Below are positions 18,200 to 26,989 of a stretch of DNA of 64,000 nucleotides, piece by piece (position 1 is the stretch's first letter; each line of letters opens with the position of its first letter). Source of the DNA: Candidatus Dechloromonas phosphorivorans (GTDB lineage: Bacteria; Pseudomonadota; Gammaproteobacteria; Burkholderiales; Rhodocyclaceae); NCBI GenBank assembly GCA_016714975.1, contig JADKBR010000003.1:62001-126000 (forward strand). Direction: 5' to 3'. Position numbers and translations under genes: made by a program. The notes under the pieces are model-generated. The model was not told where the DNA came from. It saw only the letters and a list, made by a program, of their open reading frames with translations, and made no database searches.

Positions 18200-18641
18200 G
18201 GTCCGGCTCCGTACAAAATGACTATGGTTATTCAAGCAAGATGCGAACCAGCTCGCAAGTCTCTGCTCTTTTTCTGCGGCCCCGTCAGGCGCCGTGCAAA
18301 GGCTCGACGAACCGACCGCCACATCCTCTGCAATCAGGTCACCCGCGTAATTATGCCTGATCCAGGGCATGGGCATGGACATGCCTCGCCCCGACCACGG
18401 ATAGACCGGCGCCATACTCCCGCCAGGCAAGCAGGCAACTGGGTGCGCATGCTCTTCAGTCATCGGCCAAATTTGCCGACGACCCAAGGCCGCAGCTGCG
18501 GGATCGCCACCTGTCTCGACACAGACGAGATAGTCGATGCCAATCCAAGGACAACCGAGTCACCGCACCCGAACGCTCCGTGATGCACCAGCGAAGAGCG
18601 CACGCGCCGGCATGGTGCGATCTTGGCGGCACTTGCGCGGC
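18200..18641. other. Gene-free stretch upstream of the DUF2126 gene
   Basis: About 440 bases between the DUF2126 start and the remnant of a glutathione S-transferase. Open frames here are short or antisense, and none gives a recognisable protein. It should contain the promoter of the minus-strand operon. I see no convincing hexamers, repeats or hairpins. Confidence 0.5.
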
Positions 18642-18998
18642 TCAGAACTCCCTTTCCAGCCCTACGATGTCCTGCGGCTCTTCCTTCGCTACGGCTATCC
18701 AATCCTGCATCGCCGGCATCAACTTGATGGTCCGGCAGTAGGCGGCGCACGTCGAGCGCCTCGTCGAGCGCCACGTCGCAGGTCAGAAAACGGGTAACGA
18801 CCGGCGCATACATTGCGTCGGCAAGGATAGGCGTCGCGCCGATGAGGCGAGCAGCAGCAGTTCCGGAAGCGCGCTGGCATCGTCCTGTTCGACCATCTTC
18901 CCGGCAAGATCGAGTCCCGCTCGGCGCACCATCAACCAGTTGCCCAGGGAGCAGGACGTGTAATTCGTGGCGCTCAGGGTCAGGGTTGGGACGAGCAT
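18642..18998 (-). pseudogene. Decayed glutathione S-transferase
   Basis: On the minus strand an N-terminal part (MLVPTLTLSATNYTSC, then GNWLMVRRAGLDLAGKMVEQ, DDASALPELLLLAS) matches the thioredoxin-fold domain of bacterial GSTs. It is followed almost at once, in another frame, by a C-terminal GST piece (ADAMYAPVVTRFLTCDVALD), and then by a third frame (LMPAMQDWIAVAKEEPQD, ending GLEREF and TGA at 18642). Roughly half of the expected ~220 codons, including the middle, is missing, and there are at least two frame changes. The reading is mine by eye against remembered GST patterns. It is a relic, not an active gene. Confidence 0.7.
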
Positions 18999-19096
18999 CG
19001 GATTCGCTCTCCACAAGATTGGCCAGGCGGCTCGAATGATGACGGATCGCCTTCACGGCAAACCACATGCCAGGTGTCCGCCGCCCGTAGGCACGC

Positions 19097-19255
19097 CTAT
19101 TGCTTGTAACGACCGTCGTCCCCCACGATCTGTGCGGCAAGCTCGCGCCCTACCGCAAGCAGCACCATCTGCACGCGACGGTCGGCCATTGCGGCGTCTT
19201 CAACGGGAACCGCTGGGATCGGCAGATCTTCCCGCGGCTCCGCGATTTCATCCAT
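19097..19255 (-). CDS. Possible small protein, 52 residues, upstream of gltA
   Basis: An open frame from ATG 19255 to TAA 19097 encodes MDEIAEPREDLPIPAVPVED and then a helical tail (VQMVLLAVGRELAAQIVGDD). The composition looks protein-like, with a proline-rich head and an amphipathic helix. No family is recognised, the ribosome site is weak (AAAGG), and it overlaps the region expected to hold the gltA promoter. It could equally be the tail of a decayed gene linked to the neighbouring GST relic. Confidence 0.3.
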   Translation of the reverse strand: MDEIAEPREDLPIPAVPVEDAAMADRRVQMVLLAVGRELAAQIVGDDGRYKQ

Positions 19256-19259
19256 GCCT

Positions 19260-19288
19260 TTGACGAGTAAAACGCAGCAGATTTCAGT
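19260..19288 (+). promoter_or_regulatory. Candidate gltA promoter
   Basis: TTGACG (19260-19265), 17-base spacer, TTCAGT (19283-19288), 35 bases before the gltA start. The -35 is good and the -10 weak. Confidence 0.3.
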
Positions 19289-19322
19289 ACCGCGAAACCA
19301 TCTTTTTTGAGGACAAGACACC

Positions 19323-20621
19323 ATGACGACAAAACGCAAGGCAACTTTGAACATTGACGGGATGGCTCCTGTCGATTTTCCGATCATGACCCCGACGCAC
19401 GGCAACGACTGCATCGACATCCGGACGCTGGGGGCCAAGACCGGGCTGTTCACCTACGACTCGGGTTTCATGTCCACCGCCAGCTGCAAGTCGCGAATCA
19501 CCTTCATTGACGGCGACGTCGGCCAGTTGCTGTATCGCGGCTACCCGATCGAACAACTCGCCGAGAACTGCAACTTCCTCGAAGTCACCTATCTGCTGAA
19601 GAACGGCGAACTGCCGAATGCCGCGCAAAAGAACGAATTCGAAGCCACCATCAGCAAACATACGATGGTGCATGAGCAGCTCTCCAAGTTCTATTCGGGC
19701 TTCCGGCGCGATGCCCACCCGATGGCCGTCATGACCGGTGTCGTCGGTGCCCTGTCCGCCTTCTACCACGACGCCATGGACTTCTCGGACGTCGAGACCC
19801 GCAATCGAAGCTTCAATACCCTGATTGCCAAAATGCCGACCATCGTCGCCATGGCGCACAAGTACAACATCGGCGCGCCGTTCATGTATCCGGACAACGA
19901 TCTGGACTACACCGCCAACTTCATGCGCCTGATGTTCGGCACGCCGTGCGAGAAGTACAAGCCGAACCCGGTGCTGGTCAATGCCCTGGATACCATCTTC
20001 ACGCTGCATGCCGATCACGAGCAGAACGCCTCGACCTCGACGGTGCGTCTCGCCGGCTCGTCCGGCGCCAACCCGTTCGCCTGCATCGCCGCCGGCATCG
20101 CCTGCCTGTGGGGCCCGGCGCACGGTGGCGCCAACGAAGCCTGCCTGGAGATGCTGGAAGAGATCGGTGACGTTTCCCGTGTCGGCGAATACATCAAGCG
20201 CGCCAAGGACAAGAATGACTCGTTCAAGCTGATGGGCTTCGGCCACCGCGTGTACAAGAACTTCGACCCGCGCGCCAAGCTGATGCGCAAGGTCTGCGGT
20301 GAGGTGCTGAGCGAACTTGGCCTGCAGAACGACCGTCTGTTCAAGCTCGCCATGGAACTGGAAAAGATCGCCCTGGAAGACGACTACTTCGTCGAGAAGA
20401 AGCTCTACCCGAACGTCGACTTCTACTCCGGCATCGTGCAGAAGGCGATCGGCATTCCGACCGAGATGTTCACCTGCATCTTCGCGCTGGCGCGCACCGT
20501 CGGCTGGATGACGCAGTGGGAAGAAATGATCACCGATCCGGAATACAAGATCGGCCGTCCGCGTCAGCTCTACATCGGCGCCGCCAAACGCGACGTCGTG
20601 CCGCTGGCCCAGCGCGGCTGA
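19323..20621 (+). CDS. gltA: Citrate synthase (type II, hexameric class)
   Basis: 432-residue enzyme joining acetyl-CoA and oxaloacetate to citrate, the entry step of the TCA cycle. Catalytic residues are visible: His in GPAHGGANEACLEML, His in MGFGHRVYKNFDPRA and Asp in NVDFYSGIVQKAIG. Length and the N-terminal beta-domain (KATLNIDGMAPVDFPIM) match the NADH-regulated proteobacterial form. A GAGGA site precedes ATG 19323. It is transcribed alone, and sits between the two Anbu-type loci on the opposite strand. Confidence 0.98.
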   Translation: MTTKRKATLNIDGMAPVDFPIMTPTHGNDCIDIRTLGAKTGLFTYDSGFMSTASCKSRITFIDGDVGQLLYRGYPIEQLAENCNFLEVTYLLKNGELPNAAQKNEFEATISKHTMVHEQLSKFYSGFRRDAHPMAVMTGVVGALSAFYHDAMDFSDVETRNRSFNTLIAKMPTIVAMAHKYNIGAPFMYPDNDLDYTANFMRLMFGTPCEKYKPNPVLVNALDTIFTLHADHEQNASTSTVRLAGSSGANPFACIAAGIACLWGPAHGGANEACLEMLEEIGDVSRVGEYIKRAKDKNDSFKLMGFGHRVYKNFDPRAKLMRKVCGEVLSELGLQNDRLFKLAMELEKIALEDDYFVEKKLYPNVDFYSGIVQKAIGIPTEMFTCIFALARTVGWMTQWEEMITDPEYKIGRPRQLYIGAAKRDVVPLAQRG

Positions 20622-20644
20622 GACGACTCTTTCGCGATGCCCGC

Positions 20645-21379
20645 CTAGAGGTCACTCCAGGCGGGATCCGGCAATTCCGCGAAACCCTGCCGCAGGTGCT
20701 GGCCCCACTGCTTGCGGATTTGCCCGTAGTAGGCGCTTTCCTGAGTGATACTGACGTGCCGCTTGACCTTGAGCGCATCGCGCTCGTAGATCACCAGATC
20801 TAGCGGCATGCCCACCGAGAGATTGGAACGGATCGTCGAATCCATCGAGATCAGCGCGCATTTGGCCGCCTCGTCGAGCGAAGTCTTCGGGCTGACCACG
20901 CGATCGATGATGGGCTTGCCATACTTCGATTCGCCAATCTGAAAATAGGGCGTCTCACTGGTCGCCTCGATGAAGTTTCCGGCTGCGTAGATGCTGAAGA
21001 CACGCTGCTCTTCGCCCTTGATCTGTCCGCCAAGAATCAGCGACGACGTGAAATTGACGCCGAATTTTTCCAGCGCTGCCGCATCCCGGCCATGTACTTC
21101 CCGCAGGCAGTCACCGACGTGCTTGGCTGCCTCGAACATGTTCCTGACCTTGTTGAGGTTCATTCCTCGCGTCAGGTCCATCTTCTCGCGCAGCGTGTTG
21201 ACCACCGACTGGCTGATCGACAGGTTGCCCGATGTCATCAACACCAGCACCCGCTCGCACTCCCTCTCGAAGACGTGCATCTTGCGGAAGGTGTTGATGT
21301 GATCGACCCCGGCGTTGGTGCGCGAATCGGAGAGGAATACCAGCCCTGCGTCGAGACGCATGGCAACGCAATACGTCAC
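20645..21379 (-). CDS. Anbu, proteasome-like peptidase (ancestral beta-subunit)
   Basis: 244-residue Ntn-hydrolase of the Anbu/proteasome-type protease family, related to HslV. The start is GTG 21379, which overlaps the alpha-E stop (GTGA). After removal of the first residue the N-terminal nucleophile is Thr2 (TYCVAMRLDAGLVFLSDSRT), with Asp and the conserved Ser/Gly-rich strand following. The C-terminal part (VYERDALKVKRHV, then AYYGQIRKQW) agrees with Anbu. Anbu typically forms open-ring or helical assemblies and is encoded beside ATP-grasp, alpha-E and transglutaminase genes, as here. The natural substrate is unknown. Confidence 0.9.
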   Translation of the reverse strand: MTYCVAMRLDAGLVFLSDSRTNAGVDHINTFRKMHVFERECERVLVLMTSGNLSISQSVVNTLREKMDLTRGMNLNKVRNMFEAAKHVGDCLREVHGRDAAALEKFGVNFTSSLILGGQIKGEEQRVFSIYAAGNFIEATSETPYFQIGESKYGKPIIDRVVSPKTSLDEAAKCALISMDSTIRSNLSVGMPLDLVIYERDALKVKRHVSITQESAYYGQIRKQWGQHLRQGFAELPDPAWSDL

Positions 21380-22323
21380 GCGGCCTCCGCCATCGGCACC
21401 AGGAAATTCTTGCTGACGCCGTCGCCGAGCATGTAGATGCGGTCCATGAAGTCGGTCAGATACTCATGCAGGCCACGCTCCAGAATGTCCTCGATCCGGG
21501 CGTAGTGCAGTTGGGCATGTAGCAGGCCGGCCTGACGCTGGGTTTCTCCCGATTGGCGATTGGCGATCAGTTCAAGGTTCTTGACGACGCCGTTCAAGCA
21601 GAAATGCAGCGAGCGCGGCATGTCGCTGCGCAAAATCAGCAACTCGGCGACACGCTCCGGGGTAATCACGTCGCGATAAGCCTTGCGATAGACCTCGAAA
21701 GCCGAAACCGACCGCAGCAACGCGCCCCATTGGTAGAAATCGGTGGCGCCTTCATCGCCGTGCGGGCGCAGGACGTGATATTTCACGTCGAGGATGCGCG
21801 CCGTGTTGTCGGCGCGCTCGAGCAGGGTACCGAGCCGGATGAAATGATAGGCCTCGTCCTGCAACAGGGTGCCCAGGGTCGTGCCGCGCGACAGCGAGGA
21901 GCGCATCTTGACCCAGTCGAAGAATTCGCCGACACCGGCATTTGCGATCTGCTCGAAGCTCTTCTCGCGTGCTTCCAGCCAGGTAGAATTCATCGTCTCC
22001 CACATTTCAGAAGTAATCGTGCCACGCACGGCGTGGGCGTTCTCGCGCGTCAGGCGCAGGCAACTAAGGATCGACGCGTGGTTGCCGGTGTCGCTGACCA
22101 TGAAACGCAACACATTTTCGGCGTTGACCGCGGAATAGCGGTCCGCGAACTTCTCCTCGAGGCTGTTCAGGGCGATGATGGCATTCCAGTTCTGGTTTGC
22201 CGCCTCCAGCGATTGCGGGACCAGCGACATCTGCCAGGTGACGTCGAGAAGACGGGCAAGACTTTCCGCCCGCTCGATGTAGCGGGACATCCAGAACAGG
22301 TGGTCGGCGGTACGGGAAAGCAT
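21376..22323 (-). CDS. Alpha-E domain protein (DUF403)
   Basis: 315-residue all-helical protein starting at ATG 22323 (MLSRTADHLFWMSRYIERAES), which is the family's N-terminal signature. Other conserved parts are RENAHAVRGTITSEMWE and HFIRLGTLLERADNTARILD. An upstream in-frame extension to 22440 lies inside the ATP-grasp gene and is not credible. It is the middle gene of ATP-grasp - alpha-E - Anbu, with 2 bases to the upstream stop and a GTGA overlap downstream. Function unknown. The same domain is fused to ATP-grasp in the gene at 12251. Confidence 0.9.
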   Translation of the reverse strand: MLSRTADHLFWMSRYIERAESLARLLDVTWQMSLVPQSLEAANQNWNAIIALNSLEEKFADRYSAVNAENVLRFMVSDTGNHASILSCLRLTRENAHAVRGTITSEMWETMNSTWLEAREKSFEQIANAGVGEFFDWVKMRSSLSRGTTLGTLLQDEAYHFIRLGTLLERADNTARILDVKYHVLRPHGDEGATDFYQWGALLRSVSAFEVYRKAYRDVITPERVAELLILRSDMPRSLHFCLNGVVKNLELIANRQSGETQRQAGLLHAQLHYARIEDILERGLHEYLTDFMDRIYMLGDGVSKNFLVPMAEAA

Positions 22324-22325
22324 GA

Positions 22326-23738
22326 TCAGTCCTCCAGAATCCAGGTGTCCTTGGTGCCGCCGCCCTGCGACGAATTGACGACCAGCGAACCCTCGGTCAG
22401 CGCGACGCGGGTCAGGCCGCCCGGCACCATGTTCACGCACTCGCCCGACGACAGCACGAACGGCCGCAAATCGAGGTGGCGCGGCGCGATGCCTTCCTCG
22501 ACGAAAGTCGGGCAGTTGGATAGCGCCAGCGTCGGCTGGGCGATGTAGCCGTCAGGCCTAGCAATCAGCAACTGGCGGAAGCGCTCGATCTGGTCCCTGC
22601 TGGCCGCCGGGCCGACCAGCATGCCGTAGCCGCCGGAGCCATGCACTTCCTTGACCACCAGTTCCGCCAGGTGATCGAGCACATAGGCGAGATCGTCCGG
22701 CTTCCGGCACATCCAGGTCGGCACGTTGTTGAGCTTCGGCTCCTCGTCGAGGTAGAAGCGGATCATGTCCGGCACGTACGGGTAGATCGACTTGTCGTCG
22801 GCGACACCGGTGCCGATCGCATTGGCCAGTGTCACGTTCCCCGCCTGATAAGCCTTCATGATGCCCGGTACACCGAGCGCCGAATCGGCACGAAAGGCCA
22901 GCGGGTCGAGGAAATCATCGTCGATGCGGCGGTAGATCACATCGACACGCTGCGGCCCCTGCGTCGTACGCGTGAAGACCTCGTCATCCTTGACGAACAG
23001 ATCGCGTCCCTCGACCAGTTCGACACCCATCTGCTGGGCGAGGAAGGTGTGCTCGAAATAGGCGCTGTTGTAGGCGCCCGGCGTCAGAACGACAACGGTG
23101 GGATTGTTGACCCCCTTGGGCGAGACCGCGCGCAGCTTCTCCAGCAGCATGTCCGGATAGTGCTGAACCGGCGCCACCTTGTGTTTCGCAAAGAGCTCGG
23201 GAAATAGCCGCATCATCATCTTGCGGTCTTCCAGCATGTATGAAACGCCCGACGGCACGCGCAGGTTGTCTTCCAGCACATAGAACTCGCCGGCCCCAGC
23301 GCGCACGATATCGACCCCAGCAATATGCGCGTAGACTCCGCCCGGCACATCGACGCCCTGCATCACCGACCGGAACTGCGCGTTGTTCAGCACCTGCTCT
23401 GCCGGGATTTTGCCTGCCTTGAGGATCTTCTGGTCGTGATAGACATCGTGCAGGAACATGTTCAGCGCCGCAACCCGCTGGCGCAGGCCGGCCTCCAACA
23501 CCCGCCACTCGGTCCCAGGAATGATGCGCGGGATAATGTCGAAGGGAATCAAGCGCTCCTTGCCCGCCTCCTCGCCGTAAACGGCAAAGGTGATGCCGAC
23601 GCGATGGAACGCGAGGTCGGCTTCGGCGCGTTTGCGGGCGATGCGTTCGAGCGGCGTCTCCTTGAGCCATCGGTCGTAGCCCTGGTAGTGAGCACGGATG
23701 CCGCCGTTGTCATCGATCATTTCGTTATAGAAGTTCAT
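22326..23738 (-). CDS. Circularly permuted ATP-grasp protein (Anbu-linked)
   Basis: 470-residue protein of the DUF404/407 ATP-grasp type. Visible family motifs are FAVYGEEAGKERLIPFDIIP, FYVLEDNLRVPSGVSYMLED, DDDFLDPLAFRADSALGVPG and the ATP-contact stretch LVVKEVHGSGGYGMLVGP. It heads the ATP-grasp - alpha-E - Anbu operon. Enzymes of this fold ligate a carboxylate to an amine with ATP, so it may build a peptide bond on an unknown substrate. It is the stand-alone equivalent of the N-terminal half of the fusion at 12251. The transglutaminase usually next to it is absent from this operon and sits in the other locus. Confidence 0.9.
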   Translation of the reverse strand: MNFYNEMIDDNGGIRAHYQGYDRWLKETPLERIARKRAEADLAFHRVGITFAVYGEEAGKERLIPFDIIPRIIPGTEWRVLEAGLRQRVAALNMFLHDVYHDQKILKAGKIPAEQVLNNAQFRSVMQGVDVPGGVYAHIAGVDIVRAGAGEFYVLEDNLRVPSGVSYMLEDRKMMMRLFPELFAKHKVAPVQHYPDMLLEKLRAVSPKGVNNPTVVVLTPGAYNSAYFEHTFLAQQMGVELVEGRDLFVKDDEVFTRTTQGPQRVDVIYRRIDDDFLDPLAFRADSALGVPGIMKAYQAGNVTLANAIGTGVADDKSIYPYVPDMIRFYLDEEPKLNNVPTWMCRKPDDLAYVLDHLAELVVKEVHGSGGYGMLVGPAASRDQIERFRQLLIARPDGYIAQPTLALSNCPTFVEEGIAPRHLDLRPFVLSSGECVNMVPGGLTRVALTEGSLVVNSSQGGGTKDTWILED

Positions 23739-23881
23739 TTCCGACTCATCGCTGAAGATGCTCTAGGCTGAGTGTTCAGCAGTTTTCATGCCACAGTTGG
23801 AAAACAAAGGAAATCATGGCGCCGAAGCTTCTACCAAGAACTTGATGCTACTTGTTGGTGCATAGGATTTCAAAGTGGTGC

Positions 23882-23914
23882 AAAAAAAACCCGCCGGATC
23901 GCTCCGGCGGGTTT
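23882..23914 (-). terminator. Intrinsic terminator of the thiolase operon
   Basis: Read on the minus strand: AAA, then a perfect 9-bp stem CCCGCCGGA / TCCGGCGGG with a 4-base loop, followed by eight T. It lies 24 bases after the thiolase stop. Confidence 0.92.
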
Positions 23915-23937
23915 GATCAACTTGATTGCCGAAGCGA

Positions 23938-25119
23938 TCAGGCGCGTTCGAAGATGCAGGCGATGCCCTGCCCCCCGCCGATACACATTGTGACAAGACA
24001 GTACTTGCCGCCGACACGCTCCAACTCATACAGCGCCTTGGTCGCGATGAAAGCGCCAGAGCAACCGATCGGGTGGCCAAGGGCGATCGCGCCGCCGTTG
24101 GGGTTGGTCTTGGCGGGATCAAGGCCGAGCACCTTGGAGACGGACAGCGCCTGCGCCGCGAAAGCTTCGTTGGACTCGATTACATCCATCTGATCCAGGG
24201 TCAGGCCGGCCTTCTTGAGAGCCAGCTTGGTTGCGGGAATCGGACCTTCGCCCATGATATCGTTCGGCACGCCCGCAACAGCATAGGAAACCAGACGGGC
24301 CATCGCCTTCTGACCCGCCTTGGCGGCCACATCGGCGGCAGCAAGCACGAAGAAGGCGGCGCCGTCATTGATCCCGGAGGCGTTGCCTGCGGTGACCGTC
24401 CCGTCCTTCTTGAAGGCCGGCCTCATCTTGGCCAGCGATTCCAGCGTCGTGTTGGCCTTGACGTGCTCGTCGGTATCGAACACCACGTCGCCCTTCCGGG
24501 TCTGCTTGACGACAGCAACGATCTGCGACTTGAAGCGCCCTTCGGCGATCGCAGCCGCCGCACGACGTTGCGATTCGACCGCGAAGGCATCCTGCGCTTC
24601 CCGGGTAATGCCGTGTTTGACTGCCAGGTTTTCGGCAGTGATACCCATGTGACCGATGCCAAATGGATCAGTCAGCGTAGCGACCATGGAGTCGATCGCC
24701 GTGGTATCACCCATGCGCGCACCAGAACGCAGCGCCGGCAGCATGTAGGCCGCCTTGGACATGACTTCAACGCCGCCGCCAATACCGTAGTCGGCATCGC
24801 CCAGCATGATGTTCTGAGCCGTGGTGACGATACCCTGCAAACCGGAGGAACACAGGCGGCTCACCTGCATGGCAACGGACTCCATCGGCAGACCAGCCTG
24901 GATTGAAGCCACGCGTGACACATAAGCGAAACGGGAGTCGGTCGGCAAACAGGTCCCGACCGTAACGTAGCTGATTTGCTGGGGATCGACACCGGAACGA
25001 GCCACAGATTCCTTCATGACAATGCCAGCCAGTTCGCTGGAGTCAAAATCGGCAAGGGCGCCACCAAAAGTACCTATAGCGGAACGGACTGCACTCAGAA
25101 CGACTACTTCTCTGCTCAT
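23938..25119 (-). CDS. Acetyl-CoA C-acetyltransferase (beta-ketothiolase)
   Basis: 393-residue thiolase of the biosynthetic/degradative type that condenses two acetyl-CoA or cleaves acetoacetyl-CoA. The active site residues are Cys90 (SRLCSSGLQG), His349 (ALGHPIGCSG) and Cys379 (MCIGGGQG). Strong AGGAGG ribosome site before ATG 25119. In this group of bacteria it would feed polyhydroxyalkanoate synthesis or beta-oxidation. No phaB or phaC lies next to it, so the symbol phaA or bktB is not justified by context. It closes a minus-strand gene run that begins at 27658. Confidence 0.93.
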   Translation of the reverse strand: MSREVVVLSAVRSAIGTFGGALADFDSSELAGIVMKESVARSGVDPQQISYVTVGTCLPTDSRFAYVSRVASIQAGLPMESVAMQVSRLCSSGLQGIVTTAQNIMLGDADYGIGGGVEVMSKAAYMLPALRSGARMGDTTAIDSMVATLTDPFGIGHMGITAENLAVKHGITREAQDAFAVESQRRAAAAIAEGRFKSQIVAVVKQTRKGDVVFDTDEHVKANTTLESLAKMRPAFKKDGTVTAGNASGINDGAAFFVLAAADVAAKAGQKAMARLVSYAVAGVPNDIMGEGPIPATKLALKKAGLTLDQMDVIESNEAFAAQALSVSKVLGLDPAKTNPNGGAIALGHPIGCSGAFIATKALYELERVGGKYCLVTMCIGGGQGIACIFERA

Positions 25120-25144
25120 GTCTAAACCTCCTGTTAAAAATTAT

Positions 25145-26068
25145 TCAGCCCACCAAGCTGGCAAGCTCCAACAAAAACAGCAACAGCATCCACAATACCG
25201 TGGCGCGCCAGACAAGTCCCACAGCACTCTGCATGGTATCGGCATCGGCCGGGTCACCGAGGCCCAGTTCCAGGCCACCGGCCACCTCAACCCCTTCAGC
25301 GATCGGCGCGCCAAGCTGGACACCAAGCGCTCCGGCGCCACTGGCCAGCACGATGCTGAGATCACGATCCCGCCACTGACTGGCTTGGGTCCGCCAGCAA
25401 TAGACAGCATCCTCGAAATCGCCGACGATGGCAAAGGCTGAGGCCGTAGCTCGCGATGGCAACCAGTCGATGATACCGAAAACTTGCCGGGAAAACGTCG
25501 AAAAATTGTTCTCCATCATGGCGTCTTCGCGCTTCCAGCGTTTTTGGATAATCTGCCCCAGGCGATAGAGCAGGGCGCCGGAGGGACCAGGCAGCAATAC
25601 GAAGCACAGGATCACGCCGAAAACGTGGCGATGCGAAGCTGCCATTGCCGCTTCAATCGACTGGCGGGCGATCTCTTGCGAACCCATGCCCTCGGCCGGA
25701 TGTCCCAGCCACGCACTAAACACCTGCCGAGCGCGGGGCAAGTCACCCAACTGCAAGGCCCCCTGAATCTCAGCGTAATATTGGCTGAACTGGCGAAAAC
25801 CCATGGTCAGGAAGAGAACGCCGACATTGAGTAGCCAGCCGAGAAGTGGGCTGAGCGAATAAAGAAAGCCATAGGCCAACGCAACCAGGATCACCGGCAT
25901 CAAAACGGCGAGGCACCAGGCAATCACGCCATGCCGGTATTCGCCGGCATCGAAGCGGCTTTCGATGAAGTCGGCCCAGGCCAGCAACGGCCTTTCCACG
26001 ACGCGGCGGTAATTCAGCGGCTGCAGCTGCTCGATGAGAAACACTGCGATCAGCGAGAGAAGGCTCAT
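25145..26068 (-). CDS. CobD/CbiB-family membrane protein, cobalamin-independent context
   Basis: 307-residue membrane protein. I chose ATG 26068 (MSLLSLIAVFLIEQLQPLNY); the longer frame from 26161 starts with atypical residues. Hydrophobic segments lie near 1-15, 48-75, 80-100, 160-180 and at the C-terminus. A conserved stretch, RHVFGVILCFVLLPGPSGALLYRLG, resembles CbiB/AmpE-type proteins. CobD/CbiB itself attaches aminopropanol to cobyric acid, but no cobalamin genes are near, and betaproteobacteria carry this divergent branch in the same housekeeping context. The function is therefore unknown. Confidence 0.7.
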   Translation of the reverse strand: MSLLSLIAVFLIEQLQPLNYRRVVERPLLAWADFIESRFDAGEYRHGVIAWCLAVLMPVILVALAYGFLYSLSPLLGWLLNVGVLFLTMGFRQFSQYYAEIQGALQLGDLPRARQVFSAWLGHPAEGMGSQEIARQSIEAAMAASHRHVFGVILCFVLLPGPSGALLYRLGQIIQKRWKREDAMMENNFSTFSRQVFGIIDWLPSRATASAFAIVGDFEDAVYCWRTQASQWRDRDLSIVLASGAGALGVQLGAPIAEGVEVAGGLELGLGDPADADTMQSAVGLVWRATVLWMLLLFLLELASLVG

Positions 26069-26132
26069 GGGGACCCAAGAATCGCCGTGCCCGGCGGGTG
26101 GTCTTGAACAAGGAAGCCACCATACCATAAGC

Positions 26133-26726
26133 TCAGGCCGCTTGCAGATCAAGCCGCTCACTCAGCGAGCGGATCATTCCGGCGGTGGCGCCCCAGATGA
26201 AATACTCGCCGTAGGGCATCGCGAAGAAGTGGCGCAAGACGCCACGGTAGTGCATCGAATGGCGCTGGTGATTGGCCGGGTCGAGCAGGAAGGCAAGCGG
26301 CACCTCGAAGACTTCCGCAACCTCGAACGGATCAGGCGCCAGTTCGAAGGGCGGGATCACCAGGGCGACTACCGGGGTCACCCGGAAGCCGGTGCCGGTG
26401 TAGAACTCAGGCAGAAAGCCGAGAATCTCGACATGTTCGCGGGCAAGGCCGATTTCCTCCTCGGTCTCGCGCAACGCGGTATGAACCGGCGACGGGTCGT
26501 CAGTCTCGACGCGGCCACCGGGGAAACTGATCTGCCCGGCATGGTCCCGCAGATGGGCCGTGCGTTGGGTCAGCAGCACCGTCTGGCCGCCAGCACGCTG
26601 GACAATCGGAAAAAGAACCGCAGCGGGTGTCAGTTCCGTGAATTCATTGCCTGCTTCCTGGACAAATTGGCCGCTCGCCGGCTCGCTCAGCAGACTGGCT
26701 CGCAGACGGTCGAGATCATGAATCAT
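26133..26726 (-). CDS. NUDIX hydrolase, CoA pyrophosphatase type
   Basis: 197-residue NUDIX enzyme. The NUDIX box reads GGRVETDDPSPV, then ALRETEEEIGL, giving G-x5-E-x7-REtxEEiGl exactly. The upstream LTQRTAHLRDHAGQISFPGG is the signature of the CoA-pyrophosphatase (NudL/YeaB, UPF0035) branch, which hydrolyses CoA to 4'-phosphopantetheine and adenosine bisphosphate. Its ATG overlaps the stop of the small upstream gene (ATGA). Confidence 0.9.
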   Translation of the reverse strand: MIHDLDRLRASLLSEPASGQFVQEAGNEFTELTPAAVLFPIVQRAGGQTVLLTQRTAHLRDHAGQISFPGGRVETDDPSPVHTALRETEEEIGLAREHVEILGFLPEFYTGTGFRVTPVVALVIPPFELAPDPFEVAEVFEVPLAFLLDPANHQRHSMHYRGVLRHFFAMPYGEYFIWGATAGMIRSLSERLDLQAA

Positions 26727-26980
26727 GCCGTTTCGGCGTCACCCTCGATTTCGGCATGGACCGCTGCCAGGGCGTCCTGCAAAGTCTCCTCGGAAAGGTC
26801 GTTGAGCGACGTGGCGACCATGTCGGCGGCCTCGACGGCGCCTACCGGAAGTTGCTTGCTGTCGAGGCTGGCGATCAGCGCCGCTGAAGCACCCGCCACG
26901 CGCAGGATGGCCTGGCGCTCCCCCATCAGCATCTCGACTTCGCGGCGCAACATGGCAATCTCCTGATCACGCTTGGGCAT
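26723..26980 (-). CDS. Small conserved-looking protein of unknown function (85 residues)
   Basis: 85-residue acidic, helical protein. Residues 1-35 (KRDQEIAMLRREVEMLMGER) look like a short coiled coil, and the rest is a helical tail ending in acidic residues. Internal Met10 is an alternative start. No signal peptide or membrane segment. I do not recognise the family. It is translationally coupled to the NUDIX gene and 9 bases from the protease gene upstream, so it belongs to the same transcript. Confidence 0.7.
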   Translation of the reverse strand: MPKRDQEIAMLRREVEMLMGERQAILRVAGASAALIASLDSKQLPVGAVEAADMVATSLNDLSEETLQDALAAVHAEIEGDAETA

Positions 26981-26989
26981 CCTGCTCTC

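Noticed and set aside
18460..19140. A 226-codon minus-strand frame before gltA as a gene
   Set aside because: It only partly overlaps the GST-like pieces and changes to meaningless sequence between them. The region reads better as a GST pseudogene in several frames.
25145..26068. Cobalamin biosynthesis gene cobD
   Set aside because: The protein belongs to a divergent CobD/CbiB branch and no other cobalamin gene or riboswitch is near, so a vitamin B12 role is not supported.
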